Shown here: piece after piece, positions 52,602 through 61,264 of the stretch
How the letters are laid out: each line of letters opens with the position of its first letter
Position numbering within the stretch: position 1 is the stretch's first letter
NCBI RefSeq assembly: GCF_030864005.1
Contig: NZ_CP132976.1
Location: forward strand, 1,860,001-1,924,000
DNA: 64,000 bases
Origin: Achromobacter seleniivolatilans
GTDB lineage: Bacteria; Pseudomonadota; Gammaproteobacteria; Burkholderiales; Burkholderiaceae_B
Reading direction: 5' to 3'
Notes under the pieces: generated by a model
The model's database searches: none
What the model was told of the DNA's origin: nothing
The model's input: the letters and a program-made list of their open reading frames with translations, nothing else
Made by a program: the position numbers and the translations under genes

Positions 52602-53600
52602 ATGCAACACCCCCACAAGCGCCGCACGCTGCGCGTCTTGGCCATAAGCGCTGCGCTGCTGACAGGCGCCACGTTCTTGAACGGTGCCGCCCAAGCCGCC
52701 GGTTACCCCGAACGCCCCATCAACCTGATCGTGTCTTACGGTCCGGGCGGCGGCACGGACCTGGTGGCGCGCATGCTGGCGCCGTTCCTGCAAAAGTACC
52801 TGGGTAACGACGCCCGCATCGTGGTGCTGAACCGCCCGGGCGCGGGCGGGGCAATCGGATTTACCGAGCTGGCCCGTGCGCAAGCCGACGGCTATACCAT
52901 CGGCTTCATCAATACCCCCAATCTGCTGACCATCCCGATTGAACGCAAATCCGCCTTCTCTTGGCAAAGCTATGACCTGCTGGGCAACCTGATCGATGAT
53001 CCGGGCGCCTTCACGGTGCGTAACGACAATCCGTTGAAGACGCTCGCAGACCTGTCCGATTACGCCAAGAAAAATCCGGGCAAGGTCACCGTGGGCACCA
53101 CCGGCACGGGTTCGGACGATCATCTGGCCATGCTGCGGTTTGAGCGTTCATCCAACACGCAACTCAGCCATATCCCCTACAAGGGCGCGGGCGAAGTGCG
53201 CGGCGCCCTGGCTGGCGGCGAAATCACCATCGGCGCCATCAACGTCGGCGAGGCATTGCAGTATCAGAAAGGCGGCACCCCGCTGCGCTTTCTAGGCCAG
53301 ATGGGCAAAACGCGCTCGGCAGCGCTGCCGGATGTACCCACGTTCAAAGAACAGGGTTATGACTTTGAACTCGCGTCGTTGCGCGGACTGGCCGCGCCCA
53401 AGGGGTTGCCAGAAGAGGTGCGCGGCAAGCTTGTCAGCGCGTTGAAACGCACTGTGGACGATCCGGAGTTCCAGGCCAAGGCCAAGGAAATGTTCGCTCC
53501 GCTGCGCTATCTGCCGCCCGCTGAATATGCCAAGGAGCTGGCGGCAGGTGAAGCAGAGTTCCAGCAATTGTGGAAAGCCGCGCCCTGGCTGGACAAATAA
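52602..53600 (+). CDS. Bug-type tripartite-tricarboxylate solute receptor
   Basis: This 332-residue protein has a signal peptide ending A-A-Q-A. Bug motifs are YPERPINLIVSYGPGGGTDL, VVLNRPGAGGAIGFTELA, SHIPYKGAGEVRGALAGGE and ALPDVPTFKEQGYDF. GAGGAGA (AGGAG at 52591-52596) is a good ribosome site before the ATG. It follows the D-2-hydroxyacid dehydrogenase. No TctA/TctB carrier is in the window, so it works with a carrier elsewhere or as a sensor. Confidence 0.93.
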   Translation: MQHPHKRRTLRVLAISAALLTGATFLNGAAQAAGYPERPINLIVSYGPGGGTDLVARMLAPFLQKYLGNDARIVVLNRPGAGGAIGFTELARAQADGYTIGFINTPNLLTIPIERKSAFSWQSYDLLGNLIDDPGAFTVRNDNPLKTLADLSDYAKKNPGKVTVGTTGTGSDDHLAMLRFERSSNTQLSHIPYKGAGEVRGALAGGEITIGAINVGEALQYQKGGTPLRFLGQMGKTRSAALPDVPTFKEQGYDFELASLRGLAAPKGLPEEVRGKLVSALKRTVDDPEFQAKAKEMFAPLRYLPPAEYAKELAAGEAEFQQLWKAAPWLDK

Positions 53601-53623
53601 GCCTGGGCGCAGCGGGCAAGTGA

Positions 53624-54457
53624 TTACTTGGGCTTGACGTCTTCGCCGGCATAACCGTCGATGTAGGCGCGGCCCGAGCAACGCACCATCGCCACGCAGG
53701 CCGGCGCGCCGGTCTTCGTGGTGCAGGTGGCGCGCGATGCTTCAAGTGCGGCGGTCGGGTCGGTGTTGAGCGCCGTGAAACGCGTGCCCCGGCCCTCACT
53801 GCCCTTCACCCAAGCCAGGCCAACGCAGGTTTCTTGATAGGTCAGAACCTTGCGGCAGTCCTTGCAGTCTTCCCACTTCAACAACGTGTTGATCGCCTCG
53901 GATTCAGCGGGGTAACCGTCCGAATAGACCAGGCCGCCGTCGGCGTTTTCAGCAACTGCGCCCCAATAGGCGCGGTCGTTCAGCTTGGCGGACAAGGCTT
54001 CCAGATCGGCCGGTTTGGCACGTTTGGGCGCCTGCATGTCAGCTTCGCTATACCCCGGGCCTACGCACAGCGGCATCGTCACCAAGCGGCATTTGCCGTC
54101 AGGGCTGCCTGCCGTGCAACGGCGCATGGCTTTTTTCGCGGACAGCTCGGGCGACACGCTATTGCCCGGAAACAGATCGTGGCGGCTGTTGCGCGCATAC
54201 GCCAGGCAACTATCCGAGAACCAGTTCAGGCTTTTGCATTCCTTGCCGCCCTGACGGCGGCATTCGGCCAACGCCGCTGCCTCCGCCTCTTTCTGCGACG
54301 TCTCGGGCAAGGCCCAGTACGTCTTATCGTGATTGCCGTCGGTGGCAATGCCGCCATACAGTTTTTCGGCGGCGCCGGCCGGAGACGCCAGGCCCGCCAT
54401 CAAAGCAAGAGCGGCAAATGCAGCGCGGATCAAAGGTAGGAATCGGGCAGGCATCAT
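53624..54457 (-). CDS. Exported protein with tandem DUF4189-like domains
   Basis: This 277-residue protein has a signal peptide (AALALMAGLASPAGA). Two related Cys-rich halves follow. Half one runs from LYGGIATDGNHDKTYWALP through ECKSLNWFSDSCLAYA to KCRLVTMPLCVG. Half two runs from YWGAVAENADGGLVYS through CRKVLTYQETCVGLAW to CVAMVRCSGRAYIDG. Each half has paired Cys probably forming disulfides, a pattern seen in DUF4189 proteins. Function is unknown. It is a single gene, convergent with the Bug receptor gene 23 bp away. Confidence 0.7.
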   Translation of the reverse strand: MMPARFLPLIRAAFAALALMAGLASPAGAAEKLYGGIATDGNHDKTYWALPETSQKEAEAAALAECRRQGGKECKSLNWFSDSCLAYARNSRHDLFPGNSVSPELSAKKAMRRCTAGSPDGKCRLVTMPLCVGPGYSEADMQAPKRAKPADLEALSAKLNDRAYWGAVAENADGGLVYSDGYPAESEAINTLLKWEDCKDCRKVLTYQETCVGLAWVKGSEGRGTRFTALNTDPTAALEASRATCTTKTGAPACVAMVRCSGRAYIDGYAGEDVKPK

Positions 54458-54781
54458 CGTCGGAGGTCGGAGTCTGGTGGATTTGGCGGGACGATCTTAG
54501 CAAAGAGCCCCCCTGCTCCGTCCCCCTCAACATGTGCTCGACAGGCATATTACGTAACAAATTTCACACTTCCCAAAGGGGATACTGGCCCCGTTTTCCG
54601 GTAAAAATGTCGGACTTTTCTTAAGCAGGCCGTAAGCTCTCGGCGACTGGATTAACCCAGCACGCGCCACGGCCCGCCCTGTCGGTTGTCACGAACAGAA
54701 ACAAACGCACCTCCGGCTCGCGACCTGCTCCCGCGAGTCAACGCGATTGCCCGGCCAGTCACGGAGCATGGATAGCTGACC
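54458..54781. promoter_or_regulatory. Divergent intergenic region, 324 bp
   Basis: It separates the DUF4189-like gene from a lipoprotein gene. There are AT-rich promoter-like stretches near 54550-54625 (ATTACGTAACAAATTTCACA, TTTTCTTAAG). No gene, tRNA or clear operator dyad was found. Confidence 0.4.
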
Positions 54782-55348
54782 ATGAAGACACAGAAGAACC
54801 ATCCCGGCACCCTCAAGCCGCGCCTGATGACGGCATGTGTAGTTGCCGCCGCCGCCAGCCTGAGCGGCTGCGCGCCGATGCCGACCGGCGGGAGCTCGTC
54901 ATTGCCGTCGCTGAACGTGTTCAAGAACGGCTTGTCGTTTTCGCCTAGCGTGAACGTCGCCAAGAACATGGAAGGCCGCTCCATCAACGACGCCATCGCC
55001 GCGCTTGGCGAGCCGTCAAAGAAACGCCCCATCGGCAACACGATGGAACTTGAATGGTCTGACTACCAAACGGCTCCCTACACCGAATGGGTGACGACAG
55101 GCAGCAGCCAGCAAGTGGTGGGCATGATTGCCGCCACCAACACCACGGCAGCCACGCCCGTCTTCCAGACCAACACCACTGGCCACTACCAGAACCGGTC
55201 CCGGACCTACGAATGCACGGTGCTGATGCGTATGCAAGACAGCGTCATCATCAGCTCCAGCGTTGAAGGCAACGTGTGCCCGGAATTCATCGGGGCATTG
55301 CGTAAATGGGCGGGCGAAAATGAAGCGCGTAATTACGTTGTGAAGTGA
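54782..55348 (+). CDS. Small uncharacterised lipoprotein
   Basis: This 188-residue protein has a lipobox S-L-S-G-C near residue 30, so it should be anchored to a membrane. A segment EGRSINDAIAALGEPSKKRP resembles the start of SmpA/OmlA-like or BLIP-like lipoproteins that begin with a regulatory helix and 'GxP' turn. The rest contains two Cys (TYECTVLMRM, EGNVCPEF) that may pair. No family is assigned. No operon partner is evident; the next gene begins 324 bp on. Confidence 0.65.
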   Translation: MKTQKNHPGTLKPRLMTACVVAAAASLSGCAPMPTGGSSSLPSLNVFKNGLSFSPSVNVAKNMEGRSINDAIAALGEPSKKRPIGNTMELEWSDYQTAPYTEWVTTGSSQQVVGMIAATNTTAATPVFQTNTTGHYQNRSRTYECTVLMRMQDSVIISSSVEGNVCPEFIGALRKWAGENEARNYVVK

Positions 55349-55672
55349 TCCCGTTCGGCGCCACGGCCTGATTGCGGCCGTTCTTGCAGGCCAGTTTTTG
55401 CCGTGGTTGAGCCCACGCCGCAGCCCAAAAAGCCGTTGGTACGTCCAACAGTACATGCTGTTTCAAGTGTGACGCCAGCCCGTTTCGCTCCCCGGAGCAA
55501 GCGTTGCGCGCCTGACGCTTAAAGCTGTTATTAAGCCGGCGTGACTACAATTTCTGCAGTGCCGGACGAAGGCCCGAAACGACGATTTTCCGATCGTCGT
55601 TTCATTGAATCGGGACCCCGCCCGCACCCGCCGATTCACCGTAGTCTTCAACGCTTTTCCGGTTCGTATTTC
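55349..55672. other. Gap holding a strong 11-bp stem-loop
   Basis: 324 bp lie between the lipoprotein and transglutaminase-like genes. CCACGGC near 55360 and GCCGTGG near 55400 form a distal stem that may terminate the lipoprotein transcript. GAAACGACGAT (55576-55586) and ATCGTCGTTTC (55593-55603) form a perfect 11-bp stem with loop TTTCCG and no T-run. The latter lies in the leader of the next gene if its start is 55673. Confidence 0.55.
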
Positions 55673-56854
55673 ATGCCGTATCGTCAGCATTACCCGAATC
55701 ACGCCGGTCTGGGCGGTATTCGTATTAAGCCGCCCGAGTCTCGTCAGGCGGCCTACGCGCTGCAAGGGCTGGAGCGCTTTCTGTCAGGATTGGCGCTACG
55801 GAATGCGGTAAGTTGTTCCGGCCTTGCAGGCGTCTCGCCAGGGGCTCATGCCTGGCTGAAGGCGGCCTTTGCGGGCGCAGCGCTACCCGGGCATGACACC
55901 ACCGGGGTGGCGCGGGTCCTGCAACTGCACACCTATACAAGCGATGCAGACCTGGACCGCGAGATCGTGCTGGCGATGCTGGCCAGCCCTGTCGCCTTTA
56001 CCTTTCCCAATATTCCGGAATTGGAGTCGGCGGTACGCATCCGCCGCTACATCGTCCAGGCCGCCCGCAAGACGGCCCTGGCCTTCGACACCATCCATGC
56101 CGAGCGCCCCGAAGACTATTGGACCTATGACGAAACGCGCGGCTTCACCGTGCTGCCCGGCCGCTCGCTGATCGATGGGCTGCGCAAAGCCACTCAGCCC
56201 GAGGCCTCCGGCCAGTTGTACGCGTTCTCATGCTACCGGGCGACGGAATACGTGACGGTGCTGGGTATTGCGCAAGAACTCCAGCATGCCAACCCTGAAC
56301 TGGCCGGCCGCTTGCAGCGCCAGTGGGAAACGCGCGCCGTCATGTCGGGGCGTTTCCATGACGCGTTTTTGCATGAATACGGTTCCATGGCCGAACCCTT
56401 GCCGCAGCGCTTTTATGTACCGGGCGACAGGCTGTGGTTCCGCAATCCGGATTCCGCATCTTCCGATGTCGAAGGGTACGAGGGCTCCTGGGTTTTTTAC
56501 CTGGGCAACGGTCAATTCAATAATTTCTGGGAACGCGGCAGCCCCTACACGCTGACATCCAAGTGCGTGGAGATCTTCCACTGGCGTCACGGCCTCTGCA
56601 CAGATGCGGCGGGCAATGCTTATATCGACGAGCAAATCGTCAAGGAACACGTGCGCCGGACTTTGGCCGACCCCGAAGCCACTGCCGCCGTGCTGGACCG
56701 CATGATGCGCATCCGCGATCCGCAGGGTGTGTATGAAGAAGGCGGTTGCATTGACGCCACGCGCGAGCGGGTTCGTTGGGTGCAGGCCGAGCACTCGGAC
56801 ATCGTGCTGCCTGAATATCCGCAACCTGCCGCGATGTGGTCTATTGCGGCCTGA
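55673..56854 (+). CDS. Bacterial transglutaminase (Tgl)-like protein
   Basis: About 393 residues from MPYRQHYPNHAGLGGIRIKP; a GTG at 55541 would add 44 residues across the stem-loop and is less likely. Neither start has a good ribosome site. The middle part resembles Bacillus Tgl: a candidate nucleophilic Cys187 (YAFSCYRATEY), then PGDRLWFRNPD at 250-260 and a G-x-EGSWVFYLGNGQF stretch at 268-282, comparable to GD-x-x-x-F-x-NPD and G-x-EN/EG in Tgl. If so it would form gamma-glutamyl-lysine cross-links or deamidate Gln. No signal peptide is seen. The target is unknown; the family call rests on motif resemblance only. Confidence 0.55.
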   Translation: MPYRQHYPNHAGLGGIRIKPPESRQAAYALQGLERFLSGLALRNAVSCSGLAGVSPGAHAWLKAAFAGAALPGHDTTGVARVLQLHTYTSDADLDREIVLAMLASPVAFTFPNIPELESAVRIRRYIVQAARKTALAFDTIHAERPEDYWTYDETRGFTVLPGRSLIDGLRKATQPEASGQLYAFSCYRATEYVTVLGIAQELQHANPELAGRLQRQWETRAVMSGRFHDAFLHEYGSMAEPLPQRFYVPGDRLWFRNPDSASSDVEGYEGSWVFYLGNGQFNNFWERGSPYTLTSKCVEIFHWRHGLCTDAAGNAYIDEQIVKEHVRRTLADPEATAAVLDRMMRIRDPQGVYEEGGCIDATRERVRWVQAEHSDIVLPEYPQPAAMWSIAA

Positions 56855-56883
56855 GCGGCACCTGACGGCACAAGACCGCGCTT

Positions 56884-58083
56884 TCAGCCGGTCTGTCGTT
56901 CTGCCGCCGTCTGCGCCTGTTCCAGACGATTCCCGCCCAGCGACTTAGCCCGGTACAAGGCGCGGTCCGCGGCAGCAAGCCCATCGGCAAGCGGCGGCAC
57001 ATCGTTCTGGTATTGCGCAAGCCCAATGCTGACCGTGGCCGATATTCCTAGGCTGCTTGTCCCGCGGGATACGTTTTCCGCGAAACGCGTGCGGACCGCG
57101 TGGCCCAGTGATCGGGCGTGAAGCGCGCTCTCGCCTTCCAGCAATGCGGCGAACTCTTCCCCGCCAATACGCGCAAGAATGGCCTCGGGCCCCAATACAC
57201 TGCGGGCCACTTCGGCGAATGACTTCAACACGCTGTCGCCGGTCTGGTGACCGTATTGATCGTTCACGGCTTTGAATTGATCCAGGTCGAAGGCAAGCAC
57301 CGACACCGGCGCGCCCCCTGCCTCAACAATTCGCGCGCCCTGCTCAAAGAACCATCTGCGATTGCCCAGACGGGTCAGGTAGTCAGTCTGCGACTCCAAC
57401 AAAAGTTGGCCATGAGTTTCGTCGCGCACCAGCTTGAGCAGCGTCATCGGCAAGATGACGGAATACAGAGCGCCTTCGTAGACGGTGAGCTTGCTGGCAA
57501 TAGACTGTATCGCCAGACCGTACTCCGACACGAGCCACGGCAGCAGGAATGCGCGACCGGTGTAGAGCAGCGCATGGATGCCCGCCACGGCCACAACGAT
57601 GTACCGCGCCTTCAGCGGTTTCATCGCGTCGCAGCGCAACATCTCCCAGGCCGTCACGGCGCTGATAAGCGCGATAGGGATCGAGCTGATGTAGTTCCAC
57701 ACAACTTCCTGCCATCGCACGCCGGCGACAGCCCACACTACCGCCATCAGCAACAGCAAACCTGTGGACGCTGTGCGGTACTGGCGATTGCTCAACGCGG
57801 CAATTCCGTTAAGGATCAACAGATAGCCGCTAAGAATGACAAGATTGCTGATCGGGGACGCCAGCGCAACGGGCATGTGGCGGCGAAGCAGAATCGCGGC
57901 GCAACCCATCGCCAGCGTCGCGAATCCGGCCGCCAGAATCCGCAGTGCTTTGCTGCGGGTGGGATTGGTCCGATGCTCCCAGAACGTCATCCCGGCACTG
58001 GCGAGAAGTGTTCCGATTGCAATGAAGTAAAGGGTAAGAAGGTCGACGTACATCAAGGATGTAAAGGTAGCGGGCCGATCCAT
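56884..58083 (-). CDS. Membrane-anchored diguanylate cyclase (GGDEF)
   Basis: About 399 residues. The N-terminal half has about six hydrophobic helices and the C-terminal half a GGDEF domain. The active site is GGEEF in ILARIGGEEFAAL, an allowed variant, preceded by LDQFKAVNDQYGHQTGD. I see no RxxD inhibitory site immediately before GGEEF. It synthesises cyclic di-GMP from two GTP in response to an unknown membrane signal. No EAL domain is present. It is divergent from the secreted-protein gene at 58382. Confidence 0.93.
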   Translation of the reverse strand: MDRPATFTSLMYVDLLTLYFIAIGTLLASAGMTFWEHRTNPTRSKALRILAAGFATLAMGCAAILLRRHMPVALASPISNLVILSGYLLILNGIAALSNRQYRTASTGLLLLMAVVWAVAGVRWQEVVWNYISSIPIALISAVTAWEMLRCDAMKPLKARYIVVAVAGIHALLYTGRAFLLPWLVSEYGLAIQSIASKLTVYEGALYSVILPMTLLKLVRDETHGQLLLESQTDYLTRLGNRRWFFEQGARIVEAGGAPVSVLAFDLDQFKAVNDQYGHQTGDSVLKSFAEVARSVLGPEAILARIGGEEFAALLEGESALHARSLGHAVRTRFAENVSRGTSSLGISATVSIGLAQYQNDVPPLADGLAAADRALYRAKSLGGNRLEQAQTAAERQTG

Positions 58084-58381
58084 CGCGGCAGCCGCCGGAT
58101 TTTACGTTGAAAACCGGGGGGCTAGCGCAGCTTTCATCCACCTGCTGTACGCCATGCCTGGCCGGTTTCCGGGCGGCAGGCCTCGCCATTGCCGACCTAT
58201 GCAAGCGACCTGTCTCATGTCAAAAATCCGATATGTAACGGCACAGCAATGGCTGAAATATCGTGAAGCATGGGCCACATAATCGCGCCGTATACTCCCG
58301 TCCGCCGCTGCAAATCCCGTTATATGCAGAGCAAACACGCACATTTATTAAAAAGAAAATCGACAGGAAGGTGCTCGACTT

Positions 58382-59308
58382 ATGACGACTATTCTGAAGG
58401 CTAGCCCCGTTTTCCAACGCCGTGGCGTTCACAAAGCAATCACGGGCATGCTGGTCTGCGCTGCGGCCGCGCTATGGGTTCCAGCGATGGCGCAGCCAGT
58501 ATCCGAAGCCAACGCGCCAAAACAGAATACCGTCAATAGCTCGGGCGCCCTCGGCGCGAAAACCAAGGTGACGCCGCCCGACCCCGCCACCGTTATGTAT
58601 TTCACCTATGACATCGATGGCAAGGGCGCCACGACTTATGAAGTGACAAATGGCAGCGTCGCCACATATTGGTATGGGCATGCCTTTGAACACGGAGGCA
58701 AACAGTATTACACGGGGTTTTCCTGGGATACCGCCGACCGTTATGGCAAACCCGGCGAAGACAACGTCGGCCCCGACACCCAAGCCAACATAGCCGAAGT
58801 CACCTTCATCCTGGCAAACGAATCGGCTGAAAAACCTTGGAAGTTCCGCGGCATGGAGCACACCATCGGCATGTTCGGCGCGTATGAAAAGGGGCCTGAA
58901 GTCGACACGAATCGCAAGGCGATTGAATATCGCGCCCCTTCCGGAAAGCTCGTGCTCGCGGTGCCGACCATCACCTTTGCAACGGGTTCCAGCATTGAAG
59001 GCTACGAGTTGCTGATGTTCAACCCGACGCGCCTGGAAGTCGAAAGCAACGACAACGTCTGGAATTACGTCGGCAATATCATCACCGGCGAAGACAACGC
59101 GGCCGCCTGCGATAACGGCGCCGTCATGCCCTGCATCGGGAACTCGGGTGAACTGACTTTCACGCAGGGCAAAGATGACATGCCGCAAGCCACCGTCAAA
59201 ATGAGCGGCACCACGTCTGCAGGCCCGGACAAAACCCGCAAATTCGGCCCCGCCGACACGCAGACCTACGTCTACGATTCCAAAAGCAAGGCTTACGTCA
59301 GCCGTTGA
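58382..59308 (+). CDS. Uncharacterised exported protein
   Basis: This 308-residue protein has a signal peptide (TGMLVCAAAALWVPAMAQP). The mature part is rich in Thr, Asn and Gly, with no recognised catalytic motif. Segments such as MYFTYDIDGKGATTYEVTNG and FSWDTADRYGKPGEDNVGPD look beta-rich. One Cys pair (AACDNGAVMPCIG) may form a disulfide. AGGAAGG lies about 8 nt before the ATG. It stands alone, followed by a stem-loop. Function is unknown. Confidence 0.7.
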   Translation: MTTILKASPVFQRRGVHKAITGMLVCAAAALWVPAMAQPVSEANAPKQNTVNSSGALGAKTKVTPPDPATVMYFTYDIDGKGATTYEVTNGSVATYWYGHAFEHGGKQYYTGFSWDTADRYGKPGEDNVGPDTQANIAEVTFILANESAEKPWKFRGMEHTIGMFGAYEKGPEVDTNRKAIEYRAPSGKLVLAVPTITFATGSSIEGYELLMFNPTRLEVESNDNVWNYVGNIITGEDNAAACDNGAVMPCIGNSGELTFTQGKDDMPQATVKMSGTTSAGPDKTRKFGPADTQTYVYDSKSKAYVSR

Positions 59309-59317
59309 ACTTTATTT

Positions 59318-59347
59318 GGTCTGATGTCTGCGCGGGGACGTCAGACC
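59318..59347 (+). terminator. Probable terminator stem-loop after exported protein gene
   Basis: GGTCTGATGTC (59318-59328) and GACGTCAGACC (59337-59347) pair at 10 of 11 positions with an 8-nt loop, starting 9 bp after the stop codon. Only TT follows, so it may be factor-dependent. Confidence 0.55.
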
Positions 59348-59393
59348 TTAATCGCGCAGCATTTTGCTTGCCTGCCGTCACTTGCCCAATAAT

Positions 59394-59412
59394 GAGAATA
59401 ATTGCTATTATC
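59394..59412 (+). promoter_or_regulatory. Fur-box-like site before second FecI gene
   Basis: GAGAATAATTGCTATTATC agrees with the 19-bp Fur consensus at 13 of 19 positions by hand comparison. It lies 38 bp before the proposed sigma-factor start, so iron should repress this module. Confidence 0.65.
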
Positions 59413-59449
59413 GCGAGTTAGGTCAGCCCTGCTCCGTATCCCGCCCGCT

Positions 59450-59950
59450 ATGTCTCGTCCGCCCATGCCAAAGAAAGGCTGGCTCGCTCACTATCGCGAG
59501 TTGTTCGGATCATGGCGGCGCAAGCACTCGCAAGATGGCGAAGACGCGATTCAGGATGCCGTGGTCAATATGCTGGAAAACGGCCTGCGCGGCGTTGATG
59601 ACCCTCGCGCGTATTTGTCCCGCAGCACAGCCAACGGTCTGATAGACCGTCACCGCCGCCGTTGCGTGCTGGATTTTCGTCCGTTGGACGAATTGGCTGA
59701 GGACGAGCATCCCTGCGTGCAAGACGGCCAAACATCAATCTATACGGCAGAGTTGCTGGACGCGCTGATGGCGGCCTTGCAAGAGCTTCCGCTAGTTTGC
59801 CAGCAGGTTTATATCCGCCACCGCCTGGAAGGCTGGACTCACGCCGAAATCGCGCTGGATCTCGGCGTGTCGCGCAGCATGGTGGAAAAACACATGAACC
59901 GCGCGCTGTTCCACATTCATGAGAGGTTACAAAAGTACTCGCCGTATTGA
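59450..59950 (+). CDS. FecI-type ECF sigma factor, second module
   Basis: This 166-residue sigma factor has region 2 in DGEDAIQDAVVNMLENGL and PRAYLSRSTANGLIDRHRRR, and region 4 in VYIRHRLEGWTHAEIALDLG and SRSMVEKHMNRAL, typical FecI sequence. The ATG at 59450 (MSRPPMPKKGWLAHYREL) is chosen because the upstream start at 59402 would fall inside the Fur-box-like site. It is followed by FecR after 88 bp and a TonB receptor, all in the same direction. Confidence 0.92.
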   Translation: MSRPPMPKKGWLAHYRELFGSWRRKHSQDGEDAIQDAVVNMLENGLRGVDDPRAYLSRSTANGLIDRHRRRCVLDFRPLDELAEDEHPCVQDGQTSIYTAELLDALMAALQELPLVCQQVYIRHRLEGWTHAEIALDLGVSRSMVEKHMNRALFHIHERLQKYSPY

Positions 59951-60038
59951 CTGCGGTGATCACCGCGCTCATTCGTCTTCATAGATGAGAGGGTGCGAAA
60001 ATCCATGTATTTCCTGATGTGCTGCCTGTCATTTGCCA

Positions 60039-61034
60039 ATGACCCTTGAAGATCCGAATTCCTCTGACGATTTGCGCCGGTGTGCCGTGCATTGGCTCAC
60101 CCGGATACAGTCGGGTGACGCGACGCACGAAGAGGTTGACGCGTGCGCCGCTTGGCGACGCGCCGATCCCGAGCACGACCGGCTATACCGCAGCGTGGAA
60201 TTCTTCTGGGAAGCGTCCCGACAACTGCCCGAAAAAAAGCTGCGGACAATTCTGGCGCAGGGCGTAGCTGCGCAATCAGCGCCGCTGCACCTATCCCGGC
60301 GACGGTTCGGCTTTGGGGTGGCGGGCGCCTGCGTCGCCGCTACCGCTGCCGTCGTGGTCCTGCCGGTGATATTTACCGCGGCGCCCCAATACGAAGCGTC
60401 GGTCAATTCGCGCGACCTGGGCAGCCGGAAGACCGTATTGCCGGATGGTTCATCCCTGAACCTGAACGTAGGCACCCAACTGAATGTGGCACTTTACGAC
60501 CAGCAGCGCGTCGTCGAACTGACATCGGGCGAGGTCTTCTTGTCCGTCCAACCCGATCCGGCGCGCCCTTTCATTGTCAAGGCGGGCGGAACCGTCGTCA
60601 CCGTGACGGGCACCCGGTTCAACGTCCGGCGCGACGACAGCCAAGTAAAGGTCGCCGTAGAGTCCGGCTCCGTGTCGGTGTCGGCGGGCCGCTGGTGGAA
60701 TAAAGCCAATCGCAACCTGACTGCCGGCCAATCCGTGAACGTTGGCGCAGACGGCGAGGTCAGCAGCGTCGCGACCGCCAACATCGCGAATGTCACGGCT
60801 TGGCGCGAGGGAAAAATCGTCTTCGACAATGCGCCGCTGGAATATGCCGTGTCGGAGATAAACCGCTATTTGCAGCATCCCGCAAAACTGGATGCGCCTC
60901 GCTTGCGTGACTACCGCGTGGCAGGCGTTTTCAGCATCAACGATCCGGAATCCATGCTGGCCGCGTTGCCCGCCATCGCCCCAGTCCGGCTGCAACACCA
61001 GCCCGACGGCCGCGTCCAGATCCTGCCGCGCTAA
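60039..61034 (+). CDS. FecR-type anti-sigma/transmembrane signal protein, second module
   Basis: This 331-residue protein begins MTLEDPNSSDDLRRCAVHWL. Its N-terminal DUF4880-type domain (VDACAAWRRADPEHDRLYRS) is followed by a membrane segment preceded by a twin-arginine motif SRRRFGFGVAGAC, which fits Tat-dependent insertion reported for FecR. The periplasmic FecR domain has LPDGSSLNLNVGTQLNVALY, LTSGEVFLSVQPDPARPF and FNVRRDDSQVKVAVESGSV. A TTG two codons upstream is the alternative start. It transmits the signal of the receptor gene downstream. Confidence 0.92.
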   Translation: MTLEDPNSSDDLRRCAVHWLTRIQSGDATHEEVDACAAWRRADPEHDRLYRSVEFFWEASRQLPEKKLRTILAQGVAAQSAPLHLSRRRFGFGVAGACVAATAAVVVLPVIFTAAPQYEASVNSRDLGSRKTVLPDGSSLNLNVGTQLNVALYDQQRVVELTSGEVFLSVQPDPARPFIVKAGGTVVTVTGTRFNVRRDDSQVKVAVESGSVSVSAGRWWNKANRNLTAGQSVNVGADGEVSSVATANIANVTAWREGKIVFDNAPLEYAVSEINRYLQHPAKLDAPRLRDYRVAGVFSINDPESMLAALPAIAPVRLQHQPDGRVQILPR

Positions 61035-61105
61035 ACGCGGCACGCCCCCGCCCTTCCCTTCAAGCGCTAGCTGGCGCCATGGCCGCCATTTGCTTTGCGT
61101 AGTTA

Positions 61106-61124
61106 CAAAATAGTTCTCGTTTTC
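61106..61124. promoter_or_regulatory. Weak Fur-box-like site before TonB receptor
   Basis: CAAAATAGTTCTCGTTTTC agrees with the Fur consensus at 11 of 19 positions and is AT-rich against its surroundings. It lies 141 bp before the receptor start. Receptor promoters of FecI systems can also be read by the sigma factor alone, so this is tentative. Confidence 0.35.
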
Positions 61125-61264
61125 ATTGGGGTGTTTCCGTGGCCCATCCGTCTTTCTGTATGAGGGGGCATTCTCTGCATGGCGGATAGTGCCTCGGGAG
61201 AAACCTTGGCCAAGGGTTATGGCGCATCTGCGTCGATCGTTATCTGATCTGGAAACGGAATACC

